Below are positions 1 to 5,252 of a DNA stretch of 5,872 bases, one piece after another (positions within the stretch are counted from its first letter, which is position 1; every line of letters starts with the position of its first letter). The translations under genes were made by a program, and so were the position numbers. The stretch covers positions 1 to 5,872 of the forward strand of contig CAJMQA010000221.1 of the NCBI GenBank assembly GCA_905215395.1, written 5' to 3'. The stretch comes from an uncultured bacterium (GTDB lineage Bacteria > Bacteroidota > Bacteroidia > Bacteroidales > Marinifilaceae). The notes beneath the pieces are model-generated. The model saw only the letters and a list, made by a program, of their open reading frames with translations, made no database searches and was not told where the DNA came from.

Positions 1-31
1 GTATATATTATAGGGACCGAAGTTAAAACCA

Positions 32-1036
32 TTATTCTGCAATAACCTGACCAACGGCTATTCCGGAATACCGTTCCTGAATAGCATCGAACACTGCCCA
101 TAGCTCTTCAATAGTAGGAGCCTGAAGCATACGGATACGCAAATCACGGAAATGAGGCAACCCTTTAAACATGGCTGCCATATGACGGCGCATATGTAAC
201 AACCCCCTTACCTCATCTATCCATTCCACAGACAATAGGATTTGCTCTTTAATTACCTCTATTTGCTCCGCAACCGTTAAATCGGGTAACATTTCTCCGG
301 TTTCAAAATAATATTTTATCTGCCTGAAAATCCAGGGACGTCCGATCGTAGCCCTGCCAATCATCACCCCGTCAACTCCGTATTTATCAAAAGCTTCCTT
401 TGCCTTTTGAGGTGATGTAATGTCTCCATTCCCAATAATCGGTATACGAATCCGCTGATTATTTTTGACCCTGGCTATCGGTTCCCAATCAGCTTCCCCA
501 GTATACATTTGTGAGCGGGTTCGTCCGTGAATAGCCAGAGCCTGAATCCCGACATCCTGTAAACGCTCAGCAATATCATCTATAACAATATGCTCACAAT
601 CCCAACCCAAACGGGTCTTCGCTGTAACAGGAATCTTCACAGCCTGAACAATCTGACGTGCCATATCGATCATCAAAGGAATATCCCGCAATAATCCGGC
701 TCCGGCACCTTTCTGGGCAACCCTCTTCACAGGACACCCAAAATTTATATCAATGAAATCCGGCTGAACTTCCTCCACAATTTTAGCTGCCTCAACCATA
801 GAATCTACAAACCGGCCATAAATCTGTATGGTTACAGGCCGTTCCGGCTCCTCTATCGTCAATTTCTTCAACGACTTATTCACAGACCGCACTAATGCAT
901 CGGCAGATACAAACTCAGAATATAACCAATCTGCTCCGTATTGTTTACAAAACTTCCGAAAAGGAGGATTAGTTACATCTTCCATAGGAGCTAAGATCAG
1001 CGGATGCTTCCCCACTTCTTTCCCTGCTATTTTCAT
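32..1036 (-). CDS. dusB: tRNA-dihydrouridine synthase, DusB type
   Basis: FMN-dependent, NAD(P)H-using enzyme of the Dus family that reduces specific uridines of tRNA (D-loop positions) to dihydrouridine in the cytoplasm. The 334-residue length is normal for DusB. Visible motifs run in family order: FMN-barrel start LAPMEDVTN (about 15-23), DINFGCPVKRV with the catalytic cysteine at residue 101, KGAGAGLL (109-115), the flavin-contacting lysine in TAKTRLGW (Lys140), the AIHGRTR loop with His170, GNGD (202-205) and the phosphate-binding MIGRATIGRPW (225-235). The C-terminal helical tRNA-binding domain follows, about 255-334. HGRTR and NFGCPV favour DusB over DusA or DusC; the exact target uridine is not readable from sequence. 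The ATG at 1036-1034 fits family N-termini (MKIAG...). No Shine-Dalgarno site precedes it, as is usual in Bacteroidetes. It appears monocistronic within the window, with its own promoter at 1113-1143. Confidence 0.95.
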   Translation of the reverse strand: MKIAGKEVGKHPLILAPMEDVTNPPFRKFCKQYGADWLYSEFVSADALVRSVNKSLKKLTIEEPERPVTIQIYGRFVDSMVEAAKIVEEVQPDFIDINFGCPVKRVAQKGAGAGLLRDIPLMIDMARQIVQAVKIPVTAKTRLGWDCEHIVIDDIAERLQDVGIQALAIHGRTRSQMYTGEADWEPIARVKNNQRIRIPIIGNGDITSPQKAKEAFDKYGVDGVMIGRATIGRPWIFRQIKYYFETGEMLPDLTVAEQIEVIKEQILLSVEWIDEVRGLLHMRRHMAAMFKGLPHFRDLRIRMLQAPTIEELWAVFDAIQERYSGIAVGQVIAE

Positions 1037-1112
1037 ATATGCTTAGGTAAAATATTCAGATATTTTAAACTTTATATGTATTGTCTTCCCGACAAATAGC
1101 ATAATTTTACAG

Positions 1113-1143
1113 CAAAAATAACAGAAATATGTGGTACGTCAAA
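1113..1143 (-). promoter_or_regulatory. Bacteroidetes-type sigma-A promoter of dusB
   Basis: Read on the minus strand, TTTG (1143-1140) is followed by exactly 19 bp and then TATTTTTG (1120-1113). This is a perfect match to the Bacteroidetes primary-sigma consensus TTTG / 19-21 bp / TAnnTTTG. Transcription would begin about 5-8 bp further on, near 1106, giving dusB an AT-rich untranslated leader of roughly 70 bases. The -33 box lies inside the first codons of the divergent gene annotated from 1129, so the two transcription units overlap at their heads. The assignment rests on the consensus match alone. Confidence 0.7.
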
Positions 1144-1668
1144 ATAATGCTTCTATTAGTCACTTTGCTGCCGGAAAATACTAGATGGCAAAGAATCAAT
1201 ACTGAAGAACAAATTTCATTTTTATTGCCCAATACCCCGCAGAAATTGAAAAAACTGGTCAACGGAATTCCGTCTACCATCTATCAAACCAAAGACGATG
1301 CCTGTGTTGCTGGTGTTGTTTGTTCTGATTTCTCATCCCAAAAAATCAATATATCAGGAGAATATGCACAAGCACTTTATGAAGAACTTAAAAAAGGCTC
1401 TCTGGATCTTGAAACAGCAATCCTGAAAGACGAAAAAACAATCCCTTATGACAATATGCTCATTAAGGAAATAGAATATTCTATTCTTAAAGAAAATATA
1501 GAAATGACATATTTTAAAAGATTTATTTTCAGAGGGAATTATATATATCAAATATCTATTGGAGGACGTACACGCCACCGACCTATTATTCAGGAAGAAA
1601 GGGAAATTTTCTTCAATTCCATCACTTTTCCTTCTCCTGGTAAACCAGAAAAGCAACAGTCAAATTAG
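1129..1668 (+). CDS. Small protein of unknown function, first gene of the sigma-factor cluster
   Basis: I do not recognise a named family. The 179-residue product begins with a short hydrophobic stretch (about residues 4-14, with Lys5 before it). This could be a weak signal peptide or anchor; there is no lipobox cysteine and no clear cleavage site. The rest looks like one small alpha/beta domain: WQRI...ISFLLPNTPQ (20-38), a polar central helix with EYAQALYEELKKG (78-90), then alternating strands RFIFRGNYIYQISIGG (131-146), ending in FFNSITFPSP (161-170). The early 'F-x-x-P-x-x-P' turn and the final 'F-x-x-S-I-x-F' strand vaguely recall PsbP/DUF1795-like domains, but that is inference from pattern only. 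Two cysteines (59 and 65) could pair if exported. An alternative ATG at 1147 (residue 7) would clear the dusB promoter. It reads in the same direction as the sigma gene, 43 bp ahead of it, so co-transcription is plausible. By eye it is richer in A and T than its neighbours. Confidence 0.75.
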   Translation: MWYVKIMLLLVTLLPENTRWQRINTEEQISFLLPNTPQKLKKLVNGIPSTIYQTKDDACVAGVVCSDFSSQKINISGEYAQALYEELKKGSLDLETAILKDEKTIPYDNMLIKEIEYSILKENIEMTYFKRFIFRGNYIYQISIGGRTRHRPIIQEEREIFFNSITFPSPGKPEKQQSN

Positions 1669-1711
1669 TATCTATTGTAACTTTTAGTTATATTCATCCG
1701 TCCTATAAAAA

Positions 1712-2197
1712 ATGAACAGAGAAGAATATAACCGATGCGTGGATGATTTTGCTGATGCCATATTCCGATTTATATTAAAAAGTTGTCGCAATAAAGCCTT
1801 GGCAGATGATATAGTCCAGGACAGTTTCCTGATCTTATGGGAACACGTCACAGAAATCTCTTGCACAAAAGCAAAAGCTTTTTTGTTCACGACCGCATAC
1901 CGGAAAATGATAGACATTTTCCGGCACGAAAAGAAAAATGCAGATATTGAAAATATCAGTGCCAGCAACTACCTATCGGAAGAACATTTTACCGATATCG
2001 GAGAAATTCTCGATTTTGCCCTGTCAAAATTACCTCCCGTTCAAAAGACAGTTATTCTCCTCCGGGACTATGAAGATTACTCTTATAAAGAGATAGCGGA
2101 AATTACAGCCTTATCTGAAACACAAGTAAAAGTATATATCTTCAGAGCCCGGAATTTTATGAAGACTTTTATCAGGAAACCCGATTTTGTTATTTAA
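1712..2197 (+). CDS. RNA polymerase sigma-70 factor, ECF subfamily
   Basis: Alternative sigma factor that would direct RNA polymerase to a small regulon, normally held inactive by a membrane anti-sigma factor. At 161 residues it is a compact two-domain ECF sigma. Region 2 spans about 10-75: the core-binding helix ADDIVQDSFLILWE (31-44) carries the hallmark D-D-x-x-Q-D-x-F pattern, followed by AFLFTTAYRKMIDIFRHEKK (56-75), the -10 recognition and melting helices. A short linker leads to region 4 (about 98-155). There LSKLPPVQKTVILLRDYEDY precedes the helix-turn-helix SYKEIAEITALSETQVKVYIFRARN (124-148), which reads the -35 element. The ATG follows the A-rich stretch CCTATAAAAA, a typical Bacteroidetes start context. 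The next gene starts 3 bp after the stop, which suggests translational coupling with a cognate anti-sigma partner. Promoter specificity cannot be deduced. Confidence 0.93.
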   Translation: MNREEYNRCVDDFADAIFRFILKSCRNKALADDIVQDSFLILWEHVTEISCTKAKAFLFTTAYRKMIDIFRHEKKNADIENISASNYLSEEHFTDIGEILDFALSKLPPVQKTVILLRDYEDYSYKEIAEITALSETQVKVYIFRARNFMKTFIRKPDFVI

Positions 2198-2200
2198 GCT

Positions 2201-3073
2201 ATGAATATCAACCGAAAAAATTATGAAGTCTATTTCACTGATTACCTGGATGGACATCTGAATCCGGAGGAAATCAAAGAATTGCAAAACTTCCTGCTGA
2301 TTCATAGTGATCTGGCAGAACTGCTGGAAGACACCGGATCAGTAAAACTGAATCCTCCCCGGATTATCTATCCCGGAAAACAATTGCTACAAAAAGACAT
2401 TCTTCATGAATGCCCGGATTATTATGCCATCGCCATAGCAGAAAACAGCCTGGATCCGGAAGATGAAAAACTATTAAACAGGCATCCACAAAAACAACAA
2501 ATACAAGCAAATGCATATATTTATCAAAACCTCAAATTTAAACCTGATACTGAAATCCGTTTTACACAAAAAAAACGTCTGTACCGCAAAAATACGAAAC
2601 ACTATACCAACAGTATTTTGGCCATTGCTGCTATTTTTCTGCTTTCACTGGCCTTTGGCTTTTGGCTATACCGGCAATCAGAAGAGCCAAAGCCAACTTC
2701 TCTGGCATTATCTATTCCCGCTCCCGCAGAAGTCAATCCCATACCTCTGCCGGTTCAAACCATACCTATCCCTGAACAGAAAACATTTGTTCTGCCCGAA
2801 CCTAAACCTGACCGGATTCCAACCCCCCAAAAAATACACCTCACACCGGCAGAGATTATACCTCAACCTCTTTCTGCTGTCTATTCCAGGCAAACCGATG
2901 AATTGCAGGAAAAAAAAATAACAATTTCTTTTATTGAAATGCCGGAAATTATGCTGACTGAGAATGCAGGAGTATGGAAGCCTTCAGAAAATAAAATATT
3001 GACAGACAATATTTTCACCTCCATGATTAATGCCGGTAAGCTAATTGCTGAAAAAATCAAGACAAATTTCTGA
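2201..3073 (+). CDS. Probable membrane anti-sigma factor with proline-rich periplasmic arm
   Basis: Position (3 bp after the ECF sigma gene) and architecture indicate an anti-sigma factor. The N-terminal segment NYEVYFTDYLDGHLNPEEIKEL (7-28) followed by FLLIHSDLAE (31-40) has the YLDG-x-L-x-x-x-E pattern seen at the start of many Bacteroidetes anti-sigma or sigma-associated proteins. A second, weaker copy appears at about 72-100 (AIAENSLDPEDEKLLNRHP), so the cytoplasmic part looks duplicated. There is no HxxxCxxC zinc motif. A basic stretch (KKRLYRKNTK, 124-133) precedes one transmembrane helix at about 137-157, giving N-in/C-out topology. The periplasmic part starts with a proline-rich run, 17 prolines between 163 and 223, many as Ile-Pro, Lys-Pro or Glu-Pro. 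A beta-like segment (238-262) and an amphipathic C-terminal helix (268-288) follow. Binding to the upstream sigma and release by an envelope signal are inferred, not shown. The ATG has no recognisable ribosome-binding site, consistent with coupling. Confidence 0.75.
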   Translation: MNINRKNYEVYFTDYLDGHLNPEEIKELQNFLLIHSDLAELLEDTGSVKLNPPRIIYPGKQLLQKDILHECPDYYAIAIAENSLDPEDEKLLNRHPQKQQIQANAYIYQNLKFKPDTEIRFTQKKRLYRKNTKHYTNSILAIAAIFLLSLAFGFWLYRQSEEPKPTSLALSIPAPAEVNPIPLPVQTIPIPEQKTFVLPEPKPDRIPTPQKIHLTPAEIIPQPLSAVYSRQTDELQEKKITISFIEMPEIMLTENAGVWKPSENKILTDNIFTSMINAGKLIAEKIKTNF

Positions 3074-3146
3074 GAGCAGAGTAACAAATAGAAACCTATA
3101 TCCGTCATAGCATAAAACATTATAAAAATCACTCAAAATATTGACT

Positions 3147-4070
3147 ATGAAATTTTTAATTTTTCCTTTCGCTTTACTACTCGTTTTCCAGAGTATGGCA
3201 CAATCTCCGGAAAATCCACAGGATTCTCTCAAAAGGAACCAGGAACTGATCATCATCTCTTCCCCAAAAACTGTTTTACAAGATTCAACCGGAATCATTA
3301 TATTAATAGACAGTACAAGTAAACAGCCTGAAAGTACTGTTTCAGAATTGTTTATTATCGGCAAAAATGCTTACAAAAGAGGCAAAAATGTCCAAAACAA
3401 CCGCTATCCGGCATTCCAGGGCCACTGGAGCGGATTCAGCTATGGTTTTATAAATTTTGCCAAAACAGATTACTCTATGTATAAAGGAACAGAATATGAG
3501 AAATTCGGCGAATTTATGGAGTTAGACTGGAGTCATTCTTTTGCTATGCAATTCAATATTTTCAAACACAGTATCAATCTGGTTCCTCGTAACAATTTCG
3601 GTATAGTGTGGGGATTGGGACTGGAATATCAGCGCCTGCGCTTTGAAAACAACTATATCTCTGTATTGCTGGAGAATAACCAATTAATTCCTAAAGATCT
3701 GCACGGGGATGAAAAATTTACAGATATAAAAAGAAGTACCTTCAAAACTTTATATCTGACAATTCCTTTGGTATTAGAATTGCAGCTCCCGGCCAACAAT
3801 AAACACAGATTTTACGTTTCCGGTGGAGTTATGGGTGGTTTACGCATGCATTCCAAAACTAAAATTGTCTATAACGACCAGGATGGAGATAAACGCAAAC
3901 AAAAAGGCAAATCCAATTTTAACATGATCCCATTCAAAGCAGATGTCGTCGGCAGAATCGGATACAGATGCCTGAATGTCTGGGGAAGTTATACCCTGAC
4001 CAGCATGTTCAAATCCGGGAAAGGCCCCGAACTGCATCCTTATACGATCGGATTGGGCTATGCCTTCTGA
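3147..4070 (+). CDS. Outer-membrane beta-barrel protein of the sigma/anti-sigma cluster
   Basis: A 307-residue exported protein. The ATG at 3147 is preferred over the TTG at 3141 because it gives a classic signal peptide: MKFLIFPFALLLVFQSMA (1-18) with probable cleavage before Gln19. Mature residues 19-88 form a polar, Ser/Thr-rich leader region ahead of the barrel. From about residue 90 (FQGHWSGFSYGFINF, 90-104) the chain alternates aromatic and hydrophobic residues in amphipathic strands: SFAMQFNIFKHSINLVP, NFGIVWGLGLEYQRLRF, FKTLYLTIPLVLELQLP, RFYVSGGVMGGLRMHS, FKADVVGRIGYRCLNVWGSYTLTSMF. It ends in PYTIGLGYAF with the terminal phenylalanine typical of BAM-inserted barrels. The GHWSGF entry strand and overall size resemble the small PorT/OMP_b-brl-like barrels of Bacteroidetes. 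It lies 73 bp after the anti-sigma gene with no recognisable promoter between, so it is probably co-transcribed. It could be a sensor or a target of the sigma factor; ligand unknown. Confidence 0.85.
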   Translation: MKFLIFPFALLLVFQSMAQSPENPQDSLKRNQELIIISSPKTVLQDSTGIIILIDSTSKQPESTVSELFIIGKNAYKRGKNVQNNRYPAFQGHWSGFSYGFINFAKTDYSMYKGTEYEKFGEFMELDWSHSFAMQFNIFKHSINLVPRNNFGIVWGLGLEYQRLRFENNYISVLLENNQLIPKDLHGDEKFTDIKRSTFKTLYLTIPLVLELQLPANNKHRFYVSGGVMGGLRMHSKTKIVYNDQDGDKRKQKGKSNFNMIPFKADVVGRIGYRCLNVWGSYTLTSMFKSGKGPELHPYTIGLGYAF

Positions 4071-4086
4071 AAAACAAGCACAAAAG

Positions 4087-4118
4087 AAGTTATCCAAAAA
4101 ATAAATTTTGGATAACTT
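4087..4118. terminator. Bidirectional intrinsic terminator between convergent operons
   Basis: A perfect 13-bp inverted repeat, AAGTTATCCAAAA (4087-4099) and TTTTGGATAACTT (4106-4118), encloses a 6-base loop (4100-4105). On the plus strand it is followed by TCCCTTTT, and on the minus strand by CTTTTGTGCTTGTTTT, so T-rich tails exist on both sides. It sits 16 bp after the barrel gene stop and 21 bp after the stop of the DAHP synthase/chorismate mutase gene. This is the right place to end both transcripts. The stem is AT-rich with four G-C pairs, so efficiency is uncertain. Confidence 0.8.
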
Positions 4119-4139
4119 TCCCTTTTAAATAAACTCACT

Positions 4140-5234
4140 TTAATCGTTCATGATCTTTGTTTGTCTGTCAATAGAAGCCTGATGAATGGCCTTGAATATT
4201 TTTTCCAGAAATTCATTATCCAGACCTTTTTCATTTCCTTTTCCGAACACTTTCTCTAATATGGTATCCCATCGGCCGGGTTGGAGTATAGTAATGTTAT
4301 TCTGCTTTTTATACCGCCCTATTTCATCTGATATTTTCATGCGGTTTGCCAGTAATTCCAACAGTTCATTATCGATCACATCAATCCGTGCTCTCAGCTC
4401 ATCAATATTTTCTTTGTATTCCAGATTTTCAGAATCAACCTCCCGGATAACCAATTTCTGCAAGATTTCTGACAACCCTTGAGGAGTTACCTGTTGTGCC
4501 GCATCACTCAGAGCTATTTCAGGACAAATATGCGATTCGACAATCAGGCCATTAAATCCCAGATCCATCGCTTGTTGAGCAACCTCCTGCAAATATTCCC
4601 GTTTCCCGGAAATATGACTGGGATCACAAATTATGAACATCTCCGGAAACCTGCGTTTGATTTCAATAGGCAACTGCCACTGAGGAACATTCCTGTATTT
4701 CGATTTTCCATATACCGAAAATCCCCGGTGAATGATTCCTATTTTTTTCAAACCAGCCATATTCAACCGTTCCAAAGCTCCTATCCAAAGTTCTACATCT
4801 GGATTTACCGGATTCTTTACCAGGACCGGGATATCCGTACCTTTCAATGCATCTGCAATTTCCTGCATAGCAAAAGGATTTGCAGAAGTCCGGGCACCGA
4901 TCCAAAGCATATCTACTCCGGCTTTTAACGCCTCATATACATGTTTCACATTAGCAACTTCCGTGGAAACCTTCATGTCCAATTCCCGTTGTACCCTTTG
5001 CATCCATTTTAATCCCACCGCACCAACTCCTTCAAAACAATTTGGACGGGTACGGGGTTTCCAGATCCCTGCTCTTAAAACTTCCACACCTACAGCTTTC
5101 AATGCTTTAGCCGTTTCAAACACCTGTTGTTCACTTTCTGCACTACACGGTCCGGCAATAATTACCGGCCTTGTTAAATCGGAAAACAACCCCCATCCGG
5201 ACACATTCACTAAATCCAATTTCGTCACTGTCAT
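4140..5234 (-). CDS. Bifunctional 3-deoxy-7-phosphoheptulonate (DAHP) synthase / chorismate mutase
   Basis: Cytoplasmic fusion enzyme of 364 residues. Residues 1-262 form a type I-beta DAHP synthase, joining phosphoenolpyruvate and erythrose 4-phosphate. Motifs: GPCSAES (28-34), RAGIWKPRTRP (54-64), IGARTSANP (112-120), LVKNP (138-142), IHRGF (168-172), DPSHISGKR (204-212), VESH (232-235). The metal site is Cys30, His207, Glu233 and Asp244; the His-Glu and Glu-Asp spacings (26 and 11) match the I-beta enzymes. Residues about 275-362 are an AroQ-type all-helical chorismate mutase. Against the E. coli P-protein numbering the active-site set is Arg281 (R11), Arg298 (R28), Lys309 (K39), Gln318 (D48), Arg321 (R51), Ser354 (S84) and Gln358 (Q88), complete except for Gln in place of Asp48. 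Such C-terminal fusions are standard in Bacteroidetes. In the Prevotella homologue the mutase domain and prephenate control the synthase, so similar feedback is likely here. It starts 18 bp after tyrA, without a Shine-Dalgarno site (A-rich leader GTAAAAAGTAAACGAT). Confidence 0.95.
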   Translation of the reverse strand: MTVTKLDLVNVSGWGLFSDLTRPVIIAGPCSAESEQQVFETAKALKAVGVEVLRAGIWKPRTRPNCFEGVGAVGLKWMQRVQRELDMKVSTEVANVKHVYEALKAGVDMLWIGARTSANPFAMQEIADALKGTDIPVLVKNPVNPDVELWIGALERLNMAGLKKIGIIHRGFSVYGKSKYRNVPQWQLPIEIKRRFPEMFIICDPSHISGKREYLQEVAQQAMDLGFNGLIVESHICPEIALSDAAQQVTPQGLSEILQKLVIREVDSENLEYKENIDELRARIDVIDNELLELLANRMKISDEIGRYKKQNNITILQPGRWDTILEKVFGKGNEKGLDNEFLEKIFKAIHQASIDRQTKIMND

Positions 5235-5252
5235 ATCGTTTACTTTTTACTA

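Noticed and set aside
1048..1067. 8-bp inverted repeat (TAAAATAT, TCAG loop, ATATTTTA) in the dusB leader
   Set aside because: It is composed only of A-T pairs in an AT-rich spacer; it is probably chance and too unstable for a regulatory hairpin.
1080..1109. Possible plus-strand promoter for the sigma block: ATTG, 18 bp, TAATTTTA
   Set aside because: Both boxes deviate from the TTTG / TAnnTTTG consensus and the spacing is short, so it is too weak to list as a feature, although its location is sensible.
1678..1685. TAACTTTT ahead of the sigma gene as a -7 box
   Set aside because: It lacks the final G and there is no TTTG at the required distance upstream.
1354..1968. Minus-strand open frames opposite the unknown protein and the sigma factor
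   Set aside because: They are Phe/Ser/Ile-rich translations typical of the reverse of AT-rich genes, and one overlaps an unmistakable sigma factor.
2511..2921. Alternative-frame open frame of 136 codons inside the anti-sigma gene
   Set aside because: It overlaps a frame that has coherent topology and coupling to the sigma gene; its translation shows no domain logic.
3141..3146. TTG at 3141 as start of the barrel gene
   Set aside because: The ATG two codons later gives a standard signal peptide (MKF...), so the TTG is unlikely to be used.
4186..4928. Two further plus-strand open frames (4186-4482 and 4479-4928), touching each other
   Set aside because: Both are antisense to the DAHP synthase/chorismate mutase, with no motifs and no start context.
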